Assembly: GCA_029204225.1 (NCBI GenBank)
Contig: CM055094.1
Coordinates: 16,023,595-16,087,594 of the forward strand
Reading direction: 5' to 3'
Source of the DNA: Diphasiastrum complanatum
Lineage: Eukaryota; Streptophyta; Lycopodiopsida; Lycopodiales; Lycopodiaceae
DNA length: 64,000 nucleotides
Part shown: positions 34,201-45,954 of the stretch, piece after piece
Layout: every line of letters begins with the position of its first letter
How positions within the stretch are numbered: position 1 is the stretch's first letter
The notes under the pieces: model-generated
What the model was told of the DNA's origin: nothing
Databases searched by the model: none
The model's input: only the letters and a program-made list of their open reading frames with translations
Position numbers and translations under genes: made by a program

Positions 34201-36093
34201 AGAACGTGGATGTGCTCACAATATCAAGAATTCCCCCTAGAACCGCATGTTCAAATTGCATTGAAATGAACAAGCTAACAACAATTTTCACTCTCTAAAA
34301 AAACATTTGTAGTTTATCTTAAAAAAAAGCACATGTATGTACCATAAACATTATCATGACGTCAAACCTACCCATGCAATGTATCGTCTCTCCTTTCTTC
34401 ATTTTCTTGTCCATAATTATCTTTTGAAAACATTCCAAGTTGCAACGTGCAAAAGCACTATAAACTTGAACTTTGGGATAACTCCCTATATGGCAAAATC
34501 AAGTTGTCTAATTAGAGTTTTTGATTAGAAACTTATATGAGGTCTCATCTTCAACTTAAATCTCAAAAGGGATGCTTGAAGGGGAGAAAGGCAATGAGGA
34601 ATTGAAGACTCAAAGTGAGACAAAGATAAACGAAAACGATGAAAATGGAGTGAAGTTGTACAAAGCAACATGCTAAATGAGGGGAAGGAGGTTACTCTTG
34701 TAGAAACATTTGTTTGTAAAATAGGGGGTTGTACAGGAAGCAGACTAAATTTGCAATTTTATGTTGTGTATCCTTGCTTGATGGACATATACCTTTTGTT
34801 GATAAGCTTTTAGTTTGTCAACACAAGATTATCCCGATGAAGCTGACATTTCGATATTGTTCTGTTGCTTTTTTAAATTGCATGACATTATTCAAACAAG
34901 CTAGAATCTTCATGACAAACTTGTCTAAACACTCAATTCATTGTAAAAAAATGAAACCAACTATAGTCTAACTGTTCAACAAAAAATTTCAGCTAGTGAT
35001 AGTTCAAAAATCACATCATTTAAGGAACACCCACAGAATAATCAATCATGAATTAATAATTCGACCTAAGTAGTTGATAAGAATCCAAAAAAATAAACGA
35101 GGGCACCAATTTCAATGCACATGAATGTAGCATGTACAGTTTTTGTAGTTCATTAGTTCTATATACTTCATAATCATGTAGTATTGTGAGCAATATGTTT
35201 TCGAGTCATTCACATACATTAAAGCTAAATAAAAGCACTCCACTCATGGCAATTATAGATACATCCATGCAAGATCATCATAATAAAAAACAACTGAATC
35301 AAACTTTGAACTAAACATCAATCGTCCACAAAGATGCTTACAAGAATATTTTATAACGAACTCTCAAAACATCAAAATCTTTCAAATGACTAAAGACTAA
35401 TCCATTCATGCTATTAAGGGTGTTGCAGGGATCTCTTCTAGAACTTTTCCTTGGGTTAGGGCACATGCCCCAATGCACCATGCACCCTACTGATAGGTCC
35501 AACTGACCCAACAACACCGTCCTAAGGTGACCAAGGTCCAAATGACATGATAGGCTCCAACCATACCAATGATGCTAATTAATGTCCATGTCACTATATA
35601 TGTCCTTAACTCTCCCAGAGTGGTATGAAGTCTATCCTCATTGTAAATGTTGATGCAAAATCATAGCCCACAAAAATGTTTATGCTACATAAGTAACCAC
35701 AAGTGGAAGAAGAATGAGAATTCATCGCCCCAAGTTTTGATTAAGCATATGAAAAATGACACTCCAATCCATCAAAGAAGGTAGTCGTATCTTATGACTC
35801 ATCAACAATGTGGCATGAGTTTCCACCAAATGAAGGCAACGGGTTGAGAAGATCTTTGTTGGGTTGTGCAGAGGAACATATATGGTAAAGTTAGAATTGG
35901 TTAAAAGCTTAAGTCAAGGTGGAAGCAACATAAGATCGATGTACTTCTACATTAAAGTAGCAGTAAGAGACATGGTGGCCTGCATAAGTCTAGGATGCAA
36001 GGAGGCCATATCATGTTATGTAGGCCCTTGTAATCCTGCAATTTAACAATAAAGAAGGCATCAATCAAACTAAAAGATATAAAAATAGATATA
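31206..36093. other. Nearly 4.9 kb without recognisable genes
   Basis: AT-rich, with only short open frames in all phases. The longest (33,553-34,025 minus, 34,729-34,971 plus) show no family motif or splice context. It is probably old mobile DNA decayed beyond recognition by eye. Confidence 0.5.
36089..36093. repeat. Target-site duplication ATATA of the copia element
   Basis: ATATA flanks the left LTR here and the right LTR at 40738-40742. It is low-complexity, so on its own it is modest evidence. Confidence 0.7.
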
Positions 36094-36401
36094 TGTGAGG
36101 TTATGTGTCAATGCACAATTGATCATGTACATAATAGGACGAACAATCATAGATACACCATTATCAGAGCGTAAACGAAAGCAATAAAGCTACAAGCCAA
36201 ATCAGACAAATCAGAATCACAAAAAGCGTATTGATCTTCTATTGATTACCCATCATATACAAAAGAAGGCACTTTTCCATATGTGTCCCTAAGCCTATCA
36301 AGAAAGCATCATGCCTACGTGTACCTAGCGTAACCGTTAGCCTAGTTTCCTAACTTTCGAGTCAGCTTCACCTGACTGTGAAGTGTCACTGCAAACCCAC
36401 A
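36094..36401 (-). repeat. 3' LTR of the copia element
   Basis: The 308-bp LTR is preceded on the minus strand by a purine-rich tract (36,420-36,402, with GAAGTGAGAGAGGG). Confidence 0.88.
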
Positions 36402-36454
36402 AAACCCTCTCTCACTTCACAGTCTACTTATGCTACTTTACAAAATCATCTTTC

Positions 36455-37825
36455 TCATTTCTCAATCCTATCATCTCTTAATGAAACAAAACGACTCTTG
36501 ACTAATGACTTTGTCATTATGTTTGCAAGCATAAACTCAATGCCACAGAATTTCAATCTAAGCTTTCCATCCTGCACCAAGTCCCTGACGAAGTGATATT
36601 GTATTGCAATATGCTTGCTTTTCTTGTGGAACCCGGCATTCCTGCTGAGGAATAGACATCCCTGATTTTTGTTGTAGAGCGTCATACTGTTGGTGTCAAT
36701 TCCCAACTCGCTTAAGATGGTCTGCATCCACAAGTATTCCTTTGCTCCATGACAAACCCCCATGTACTCAGACTCAGTGGTGAATAGGGCTGTAGAATGC
36801 AGTTTCTTACAGCTCCATCTTATGCAAGATCCCCCCATCATATATATGTAACCACTGGTGGATTTCCTGTCATCGATGTCCCCTCCCCAATCCGAATTCA
36901 CATAGCCTGTCATTGAGTCTCCATCAGTCCTATACATGAGACCAAGGCCTGATGTCCCTTTCAAATATCTGATGCCTCTCCTTGTCGCCTGCCAATGCTC
37001 ATCTCCAGGGTTGTAAGGAATTGACTCAGCTTAGTGACTGCCACCCCTAGATCTGGCCTAGTACATACCATGGCATAGGCTGCCAATCAAGTTCCTATAC
37101 AGTTTGTTCTTCATCATGTCTTCTTCTTCTTGTATGATGGGGCTCATCTCTCTACTCAGCTTCGTGTTGGGATCTAGTGAGATTCCCACAGGTAAGCAAT
37201 CTTGCATTCCAAACATCTCAACCAGAGAATTTATGTATATCGTCTGTCCCATCCATGTCAAGCCCCTCTCCCTATCTCTTATGATCTGTATTCCCAAGCA
37301 GTAGTGTATTGCTCCCAAATCCTTCATTTCAAAAGTCCCCTTTAGTTTTTCTTTGAACTCTTTCAAGTCCACTTTATTGTTGCAAACTATTATCAAGTCA
37401 TCTACATATAGTGCAACAGCTAGGAACAGCCCATCTTCAATTCTTATGTACATCCCAGTGTCCGCATAGCACCTCCTAAATTCGTTTTCCATGAAAAATG
37501 AATCAATTTTCTGGTACCACATCCTAAAGGATTGCTTTAGACCATATAAAGCCCTTTTCAGGGCGCATACCTTGTCAGAGCCATCGATGAAACCAGGTGG
37601 TTGCCTCATGAACACCTCCTCCTCCAAGTCCCCGTTCAGAAACGCGGTCCTCACGTCCATCTGTTCAATTTCCATTCCCCACATGGTTCCCCATGCTATT
37701 AAGATCCGGAATGAGCTTAATTTGACCACTAGTGCAAACGTCTCCATATAGTCGATTCCTTCGATCTGTGAGTATCCCTTTGCGACCACTGGCCTTGTAT
37801 CGGTCCACACTTCCGCTTGCATCAT
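36455..37825 (-). pseudogene. Copia reverse transcriptase and RNase H
   Basis: RT reads VVAKGYSQIEGIDYMETFA, MDVRTAFLNGDLEEEVFM, QPPGFIDGSDKVCALKRALY and the catalytic LYVDDLIIVCN, then DLGAIHYCLGIQI. RNase H follows in another frame with GYVNSDWGGDIDDRKSTSGY, STALFTTESEYMGV and KHIAIQYHFVRDLV. A stop near 37,058 (HGMY end) and the change of frame separate the two. Active-site residues are kept. Together they match the C-terminal half of plant copia polyproteins. Confidence 0.9.
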
Positions 37826-38678
37826 ATTTTACCTTGAAGACCCATTTGCATCCTATGGCCTTCCTCCCTGCTGGCAGGTCCACTAACTCCCATGCATTAT
37901 TCTTGTTGATTGAGTTAATCTCTTCCCTCATTGCTTCATCCCAAAGCTTCCATTCTGGGCTGGATTTTGCCTCCTCAGGTGTCTCTGTTTGCTTGTCTTC
38001 TTCCTCGTCGAATATTACATCCTTGGACAAGACTACCTTAGATGTCTGGGGGTTGAATACCTTGTATCCATATGCATTCTCTGGGTACCCTACGAATATA
38101 CAAGGCAAGCCTCTTGGATCCAGCTTTTTTCTCAACTTCTCCGGAATGTGAGCATAAGCCTTGCTCCCAAATATCTTCAACCCCATTGAGGGCTTTTCTC
38201 CTGACCACACAGCCTCTGGTATTTCGTCCTTTAAGACTCTACTTGATACTCTTTTGGAAATATAAGCGGCTGCGCCAGCCGCTTCCGCCCACATGAAGCT
38301 TGGCAATCCTTAATCATACAGCATGCTCCTGGCCATGTTCATAAGGGTGCGGTTTTTGCGTTCAGCAATCCCATTTTGCTGAGGGGAGTATAACATAGTG
38401 TATTCCTGATGTATCCCCTTTTCTTTGCAGAAACCTTTGAATTTATTCCCAATAAACTCTCCCCCATTGTCTGATCTGACCCTCTTTACCCTCCTCCCTG
38501 TCTGCGCTTCTGTCAACATGACAAATTCCTTGAACTTCTCTGCCACTTGGTCTTTGGTCTTCAACGTGTACAAGAAAGTCTTTCTGCTAAAATCGTCTAT
38601 GAAAGTAAGAAAGTACTTCAAATGTCCCAGGGATTCCGGATCTATAGAACCACACATGTCCGTGTGTATCAGCTCCAA
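37665..38678 (-). pseudogene. Copia integrase core and tail
   Basis: Core motifs are IHTDMCGSIDPESLGHLKYF, TFIDDFSRKTFLY, VKRVRSDNGGEFIGNKFKGF and QQNGIAERKNRTLMNMARSM, covering D,D,E. A stop at 38,310 (LYD end) breaks the frame, which resumes with MPSFMWAEAAGAAAYISKRV and the conserved GLKIFGSKAYAHIPEKLR and VFNPQTSKVVLSKDVIFDEE. It leads into the start of RT (NNAWELVDLPAG, CKWVFKVKYDASG). Confidence 0.9.
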
Positions 38679-38689
38679 GATCGTCGTTG

Positions 38690-39570
38690 TTACGGTCCCA
38701 TCTCTTCTCTTAAACGGTTCCCTGTGTTGCCTTCCAAGGACACAACTTTGGCATAAGATCGAAGAAGATACTTTTCGAAAATCCTCGAATTTTTTGCGAA
38801 ATCTTCATCATAGTCAAAGCCTGTTACGAGTCCCTTTTTCTTCATTGTTTGCAACGCCTCTGCTCCCAGGTGTCCCAACCTCCTGTGCCAGAGGGTGCCT
38901 TTCCTGGTTTTCGAAACCGCTATGCATGCTTGATGATCAACAATCACCCCCAAGTTCATCTTGTATAGCCCCCCGTCTTCCACTGCACTAGTCAACATCT
39001 CTCCATCCTTGAAAATCAGGCACTTGTTCTTCAGGAACCTCAGTTCCAGTCCGCTCTGAGTGAATTTCTTGATCGACAAAAGATTCTTGGATAGCTTTGG
39101 AACAAACATCACGCCCCTTAACAGCCCCTTCTTCTCTCCTTCAAGTCTCAGTAACACACTTCCGCTGCCTGGTGATCGAATTGTCATATTGTTACCCACG
39201 ACTACCCTCCTTTCTTGGCGGTTCTCAAAGTAGTCGTCAGTATGCTCTTGTCATTCGTCATGTGTGTCGTCACACCAGAATCCAAGTACCAATTGCCATC
39301 TCTCTCCATGTTGTCTTCAGAGCTTGTGATCTCGATGAGGCCATCCTGGTAATGTCCTTTCCTTGGGGTGTGCTTGACTCTCGCCCCTTTGCTGCGTTTC
39401 TCTTTCCCTATCGCCATGAAAGCTATATCTTCCTCCTCTTTCTCTTCCTCTGTTACGTTCGTGTGTGTTGCATTCTTCTTCTTCATGTCCTCTGCCCTCT
39501 TGTTGCATTCTCTCGCTATATGTCCGTTGTTGCTGCAATAGTAGCAAATGATGTTCTTTCTGCGCTCCCC
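38690..39570 (-). pseudogene. Copia zinc knuckle, protease and pre-integrase
   Basis: A zinc knuckle CYYCSNNGHIAREC (about 39,510-39,560) is followed by an acidic linker, the protease signature WYLDSGVTTHMTND, then GVMFVPKLSKNLLSIKKF and the pre-integrase HRRLGHLGAEALQT. A stop lies after LRTAKKGG near 39,202, and a further frame change near 38,800 disrupts the zinc region of integrase. Confidence 0.85.
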
Positions 39571-39610
39571 TTGTGAAGCCTTCCCGGATCGTCCATGCCA
39601 GTAATGTTTC

Positions 39611-40351
39611 TTATCTAATCCTTGCTTCTTCCAGTTGTCTCGATTGTCCCTTAACCCGCAAAAGTGGCGCTCTTCCGATCAGAGCTAATTTCTCCGTTCC
39701 CATCTGGCTCTTCCTCCTTTCATCTTCCTGCAACAGCCTTTGCACATTGTTCAGTTCAAGATCCTCTATGCACGTGCTCTCAAGCACCATGATCAATGGA
39801 TCGTAGGACACAGGCAAACTTCCCAAGATTGTAAAAACAAGATGAGTTTTTTCCACGACTGCTCCAGGTGCTTCCAATTGTCTCGCCAAGCCTTTCATTC
39901 TCTCAAGGTGCTCCAGCAGGGACTCACCTTCTGCCATCTTGGTATTAGCCAATCTCCTCCTTAGGAGCAGCACGTTTGCTACACCCTTTCCTTCGTATAT
40001 GCCTTCCAGTGTCTTCCACACCGCTGCAGAAGGTTTGGCATGCTGCACCTACGAAGCAGGCATCTCACCCAGGCTCAAGCAAATTGTGGCAAACGCCTTC
40101 TTCTCCCGCACCTGAAAGGCTCTGGCAGCCTCAGCATTCAGAACACCTTCCCTATCGACCGCAAGAGGAGCCTCTGTTCCCTCCACGATCCCCCATAGCC
40201 CCTTCTCCTCAAGAATCATCTTGATTCTCCACTTCCACAAAGCATATTTTTCCCCTTCGAACCTCTCGATTGCTCGGTGCTCAACAACTCCATGCACTTC
40301 CATCTTTCTGATCGTCGGTTTGCTTAATCTTTCGCCCCTCCTCTCGAACAC
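39611..40351 (-). pseudogene. Copia gag capsid region
   Basis: Reads MEVHGVVEHRAIERFEGEKY, WKWRIKMILEEKGLW and, past a stop at about 40,049, AAVWKTLEGIYEGKGVANVL and LLRRRLANTKMAEGESLLEH, the usual copia gag layout. The Met at 40,351 may be upstream of the true start; the Met at MEVHG fits family starts better. Confidence 0.85.
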
Positions 40352-40405
40352 TCGGATTCCGTACCCATGTCTCTTCGCAGACGTCAGCTATTCTTTATGT
40401 TGTAC

Positions 40406-40419
40406 GTGGGCCCATAACC
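40406..40419 (-). promoter_or_regulatory. Primer site matching the anticodon half of initiator-Met tRNA
   Basis: GGTTATGGGCCCAC on the minus strand, two bases after the 5' LTR, is complementary over 14 bases to the anticodon stem-loop of plant initiator-Met tRNA (GTGGGCCCATAACC), not to its 3' CCA end. Drosophila copia and yeast Ty5 use such half-tRNA primers. Confidence 0.8.
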
Positions 40420-40421
40420 TT

Positions 40422-40737
40422 TGTGAGGTTATGTGTCAATGCACAATTGATCATGTACAAAGTAGGACGAACAATCATAGACACACAATTATCAGAGCGT
40501 AAACGAAAGCGATAAAGCTACAAGCCAAATCAGAATCACAAAAAGCATATTGATCTTTTATTGATTACCCATCATATACAAAAGTGATGATCAATGCCAG
40601 GAAGGCACTTTTCCATACGTGTTACTAAGCCTATTAAGAAAGCATTATGCCTACGTGTACCTAGCTTAACCGTTAGCCTAGTTTCCTAACTGCCGAGTCA
40701 GTTTCACCTGACTGTGAAGTGTCGGTGCAAACCCACA
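40422..40737 (-). repeat. 5' LTR of the copia element
   Basis: The 316-bp copy of 36,094-36,401, with TG...CA ends, is followed by ATATA. Confidence 0.88.
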
Positions 40738-40742
40738 ATATA

Positions 40743-42026
40743 ATGGTCCAACGAAAATGTCATTGTAATCACCGATGGTATCAAAGTGTCGCCAAGTGCG
40801 GAATGCTTCTCTCCGCTTCTTAAACGAATAACATAGATTGTAAGTTTGATATGATCCTTGAAATGTGAAGAAGGGATATCTTATGCATCTCAAGAGATAG
40901 CATAAGAACACGACCCTGAAAAGTAGCCGGATTAGAAGGCATGGTTACAACCAGAACGTGTATCCGAAGCGAAACTTGAAATAGCATGTTGAGGACAATT
41001 TGTTATCTGAAATTGTCTAGAACTGGTGTAATGTCTCAGCACGTGATGTAACTTTTCATCATTATGTGCCTCTGATGTAGTGATTCTCTCAGTGAGTTCC
41101 TCCTAAGAAGATGAATGGATCTCAACGGTGGGTGGTCGTATATGAGCACCAAAAATTGGTAAAGAAATCTACCTCAAAATGCAACTAAAGAGCTGAATAT
41201 TGTCCAAAGTAAGATGCCCTGTATAGAGGATGAAAGAACCCTCAAAGAGTAGAATATCAGGCTGCAAAGTACTGTAAGAGATCTGTAAAAATCAGCCAAC
41301 CAAATCCACCAAAAATTTAACTAAAAGCAAGCTAAAACAACTCCAAATAAGTGTCAAAAGGTCAAATATAGACCAAAACCAAAATGGAACATATATTTAC
41401 AGTGAGGAGTCAAAGGGAACGTAAGAAAATATTTTGTGTGGTCGACAACCAAAGTACATTATAAGAATTTGTGCCTCCTCCACATAAAAAACTAAATTGT
41501 TGATCAAGTACTCAAATTTCCAAGATGAATTCAATAATGCATAGTGGCAAGAAACGTCAGTTTTGAAAAAGATAAAAACTTATGGTGTTTGTGTATGTAA
41601 AATATATATCATGCAAGTAGAATTGGTTCAAGGTCTAATCATAGTAAACAATCCACATGAAAGTAAATGACCTATTAACATATGCTCTCAATATATCACA
41701 TGTAACTTGCAAGTATCCACACAACATTTTGCTTACTTATATCACATGTAACTTCCAAGTATCCACACAACATTTTCAGTACTTCTATCATCTTCTTTAC
41801 AAAAAATTAATTACCATTGCAAAGTTTTGTTTCTCCTTCACACAATCTGATCAAACGACATTCCATTCCTCCTCAAAGTAAGTGTTTTTGTAGAGAATTT
41901 TGTAGGATGCGCTCCGCATGCTCGCCCGCAGAAAAGCATGAATCGCAAAAGCATCGAAGTTATTCAGAAATGGCGAGCGCATAGATGCCAATTTGCCAAC
42001 CCCCCACAATGTTGCACCTCCCTCCA
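40743..42026. other. No recognised gene; includes a 46-bp tandem repeat
   Basis: Only short frames are open. A direct repeat of period 46 bases (TATATCACATGTAACTT..., two copies) lies at 41,692-41,783. Confidence 0.6.
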
Positions 42027-42140
42027 CTTTCACCTACATCAGTGTGACTATATGAAAATGTGCACTTTCACCTGCATGAGTGTGACTATATAAAAATGTG
42101 CACTTTCACCTGCATGAGTGTGACTATATATAATGTACGA
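42027..42140 (+). repeat. Tandem repeat, unit about 38 bp
   Basis: Nearly three copies of a unit with CACCTGCATGAGTGTGACTA and AAAATGTGCACTTT lie just 3' of the six-exon host gene on its transcribed strand. Confidence 0.85.
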
Positions 42141-42201
42141 TTCTGCCTGCGTCAGTGCAACTAAATATGAATGAGCAAAAAAGGACATTAATCTTTTACT
42201 T

Positions 42202-43605
42202 CTACTGAGCATCCATGAGAATCTGCACAGAGAATGCATGCAGGATAGCTGAACCAATTGGTAGATGGCTACACAATTGGATGTTAGAAGACCACTACAC
42301 AAGACCGTGGATTAATTATGTGTACCTGAAACTTGCCACCATTGCTATTTGGAGATGGTTGGATGTCAACAACAATTGCCTTGAGAGCATAGCCAAGATC
42401 TACAAATGATTGGAGAAGGTAGCTAACGCCATCTACTAGCTGCAGAATATCCAAACACAAGATTTTCAGCTACTTAATCATGGCAACTTCAAAATTGAAA
42501 AATGTATAAACAACAAAAGCATTTCTGTAGAGCGACATTGGCATACACATGGAAAGTTCAAAGTTGTGAACATGTGTAGATCGATATGGGCATACACATG
42601 GAAAGCTCAATGTTGATGAGCAGGGTAAAGGTGCCCTGCAAGTTTCCTCTTCAAACCCATTCAACATACGACTATAAATTAGGGTTCCAGCTTTATCATG
42701 AAAATGGCTTCGCAGTTTGTATCTGTCAAGCAGCTGTCCATCCCTTCACGAAGTCCGAAATGCCTCAGCGACGCGTCATCTAAACTAAACTCAATGGCAG
42801 AATAAAAGCATTCAAATATTCTCAAAAGCAAATCAGGCTATCTGTCGAAACACTATAATTGGAATGCCTTTCCTGTACATTGAACGCAGCCTGCATGCAC
42901 CTTGATAATAAGTTTCCATTCTGTAGTTCGTTGAAAATTGTGGCGAATTGTGCGTAACTGATGAAGTCAAAATAAAGCTGTATCACCACCAAATTTGCAC
43001 AGTTACAATTAGAACATTAACAAAGTCTAAGGAATATGTGAAAATTCTATACGAACATGAATGCAATCCGAGATTCGAACAGAAACTTTTACTTCATAAG
43101 GACGAGCACTAACAGGATCAGAGGGGCTGGCATTCTCTGGTGTACGCCTCGATTTCTCTTTGTCTTAACTTCCAAAACTGCAAGTAAATTCATGTTCGCG
43201 GAATCTTATTGCGCAGTAAAAAAAAGAGAAAATCTCACTAGAACTGCCAAAAGCAGAACAAATACTAAAGATCCAAGCAAAAATTTGGGAAAAAACCAGA
43301 AAAGATCAAACATTTTTTTGAAAAGTGTCCATGGGAGTGCAGTTCAAAGCTTGCATTGCTTCATATGCTGATCTCATAAGAAGTACTGCAAACTTCAAAT
43401 TCAGACGTTTTCGGGGGAAGATCACAGCTTGTGGGGCAGGAACCCGACTCAAAGAACCTGCCTCATATTTCATCATTAGTAGCGGAGCACTGAGGTTAAG
43501 GCTCTTGCTCTTGCGCTTAGGGGAATGGTATGTCCATGGCTGCTGGTATGGTGCGAGAGAAAGAGAAAGAGAAAGAGTGGAGAGAAGAAGAGAGGGAGCA
43601 GACAT
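42202..43605 (-). CDS. Six-exon host gene, probable plastid-targeted protein of unnamed family
   Basis: Model on the minus strand: 43605-43312, 43177-43093, 42977-42901, 42743-42596, 42439-42326 and 42222-42202 (TAG). Boundary phases agree throughout (0,0,2,0,0) except for one extra base in exon 2, in a run of four C at 43123-43126. The product would be about 245 residues. It starts with a Ser/Leu-rich N-terminus (MSAPSLLLSTLSLSLSLAPY) like a plastid transit peptide, then LLMRSAYEAMQALNCTPMDT, FWKLRQREIEAYTREC, LYFDFISYAQFATIFNELQN, YSRMLNGFEEETCRAP and LVDGVSYLLQSFVDLGYALK. I have a vague memory of related plant proteins but cannot name the family. Exon 1 donor (GT at 43311) and exon 4 limits are the weakest parts. 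Confidence 0.6.
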
Positions 43606-44004
43606 CGCCAGCTTCGACCAAATTTGATTCTTCAACACACAAAATAATAATAATAAATAGAGGCAATGCTTAAATCAATCCCGGGTCCGAGCCCCAAACG
43701 CACACACATGTTTACCACATGGCCATAGGTCCCTTTGGTCTGTCTTGACTACTTGTTTAGGTTGGTCAATAGAGTTTAGTAGAAAGTCAATGTTAAAGGC
43801 TAATAACTTGGTGGTGGTGGTCTAAATTTTTTAACCCTTGGACTTTGGCTAAGGGCAAAAGTATCGTGCATTTATTGTCATTTAAAAATGCAAACCTTGC
43901 ATGACTGGTCGTATGAATTTGCGAGTGCAGTAGCCATTTGGGCGCTAGTAAATAGCCACTCTTTACCTAAGAAAATGAAAAAAGATTAAGTTTGATGTGA
44001 TGGC
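43606..44004. other. Intergenic space between two coding regions
   Basis: No motif or repeat is recognised. It lies between the divergently arranged plastid-protein gene (minus) and the unknown coding region (plus), so it could hold two promoters. Confidence 0.35.
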
Positions 44005-45420
44005 TTGGAAAAGGGCGTCAGTTTTTTAAGACTCTTTTTTGCTAGCCATACATGCCAATGCCAAAAGATTTTCAACTCCTATAAAGAGATGCGGGATAGG
44101 TATTGTAGATTACATAGGGGTGAGCCATCTGCACCCAGATCCGATCCCTTAGATAAGAAAGACCTCCCTACCAAGAGGCCTAGGAAGCAGCCAATCCCCA
44201 AGAGGGCTCCGAAGAAAGTCAGGAGGACTAATATTCAAGTTTCTCCTTCGAGTGAAAATGTAAATAATGTGGCATTGGATTCGGTTGTAAATACAGCTAC
44301 AAGCATTTTGGACAATCTAGTTAATCCTGTAGATACTACTATTCCACCTCCTCTTCCTCCTCCTCCTAAAAATTCTCTCACATATATAGATTCGGATAAA
44401 TATCTTAAGTTTGAGAATGACATATCTGATGTCATTGATGGAATAGGAATTCCATTTTGTTTCAGATTAGAGGAACTTGATTTTAGCATAAATTTTAGAA
44501 CTATTGATTGTTTGGATCTGAAAAACAAATGGGCTTCTATCAGTGATCCTGTGATAGAGCCTTGCAATTTGACATTGCAAGGGATTCAAGTTGAGATGTC
44601 TTAGTTCTCAACAATTTTTTTCTTCAGTCCATTAAGGACGGAAACGCCACCTTGGCACAGTGTCTGTTTAGTGGATGCACACCACTCACCAAATACCTGC
44701 TTGTGCAATATCATACCAAGTAAGACAATTTATATGCTTCTTGCTGTTAATAGCTTTATCATTGGCATGCCAATTTGAAATTATTTCAGAATTGCATCTA
44801 ATCGACTGTCTATTTTATTTTGCAGTGACCATTGGAGCTTAAACCTTATCTCTTTCAAGAGATCTATAGATAATGTAATTAAACTTTTTTGTGTGAAGAT
44901 GAATTCGGCTAGTATACGCATAAGAATATTGACTCGATCCTACCGACAATTTGTAAATACATTTCAATAGAGAATGCCAAGGCAGGGGAATGCCATATCA
45001 TCAGTTTGGAGGTAAATCCTGTCCATTTCATCAACGTTTTAAAATCAACATTCTTATGTACTATATTCATTGTGTGGTTTCCTTCATTGATATCTTGTGC
45101 GCTGAACTTTTTGCAGTCACCCCAGCAAAATGACTCGTTCAACTGTGTATAATGCAAAGTTATTTTTTGAGTGGTACAACCTTCAATAGGATGTTGATAT
45201 TTCAAAGCTAATTTATTCTGTTTATTCTTGATCGTGATTAATTTTTTAGTTCTGTAAAGTGTCTTACCATAACTAATACGTGAATATTCTATCTTGCAGT
45301 TTACAATTTGTACACAACAACTCAGGTGTACAGATTCAGACATGAAATTATCCTGAGCATACTGGCGAGGGCAAGGTTTCAGCCACCCCCTGATTTGTTT
45401 GGTCTTGTTGATGAGGTTAT
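44005..45420 (+). pseudogene. Unrecognised coding region, frameshifted and possibly spliced
   Basis: An open frame from 44,005 to 44,604 encodes a basic segment (KKDLPTKRPRKQPIPKRAPK), a proline run (PPPLPPPPK) and a hydrophobic region (DKYLKFENDISDVIDGIGIP, LDFSINFRTIDCLDLKNKWA). One base appears to be missing near 44,593; in the shifted frame similarity of composition continues (DVLVLNNFFLQSIKDGNATL, CLFSGCTPLTKYLLVQYH) to a good donor at about 44,718 (GTAAGA) and an acceptor TTTTGCAG near 44,825, joining to DHWSLNLISFKRSIDNVIKL. A further exon-like piece (YRFRHEIILSILARARFQPP) lies at 45,325-45,416. No known family was recognised. It could be a decaying host gene or a captured fragment. 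Confidence 0.4.
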
Positions 45421-45954
45421 TATAGTAAATAAAGATGAAAAAAATATAGATAGCACATAACAGACATAGATACAAAATGTATAGAATTGATAGGAACATA
45501 TACAAGTATATACCAAATGCAGCTCCATTTTATTGAAATTGGGAACATAAAAATCATGTCCTGATGTCCAACTTGGGCTTACATTTTTTGAATGAAAGAG
45601 TCTATACACATATTTTACTGAATTGTATTTAAATATATTGCTCTTCCACAATGGTGATTGTTGTAGGTAAAACTTTGTTGCACCAATATTTTGCATTTTT
45701 GGAAGAATCTTAAATTTGATAGGATCTCTTGATTTTAAGTTGCGGGACTTTTTCAAGAGTGTGTTTCAATCTTAGGTGTTAGCAAGAGCTCATCATATTG
45801 TATTTAGATCTATTGTGATCAAGAAATCAACATTCCATGTGCCAGGATTCGTTAGAAGAGAGAAAATGAGAGGCTAGATTGTTTCCAAATCTTTGTGATT
45901 TCTTCTTGAGTTTCATTTGTTGATTTTCAAGAGAGTGCCAAGTGCGTTGGAAAA

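Larger units (their letters stand above)
36094..40737 (-). mobile_element. Nearly complete Ty1/copia element with half-tRNA primer site
   Basis: About 4.6 kb with LTRs of 308 and 316 bp (TGTGAGG...CCCACA) and gag, protease, integrase, RT and RNase H in copia order on the minus strand. The LTRs differ by a 17-bp and a 9-bp indel besides point changes, so insertion is older than that of the chromovirus. Stops and frame changes occur in all domains. The primer site matches the anticodon half of initiator-Met tRNA. Confidence 0.9.
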
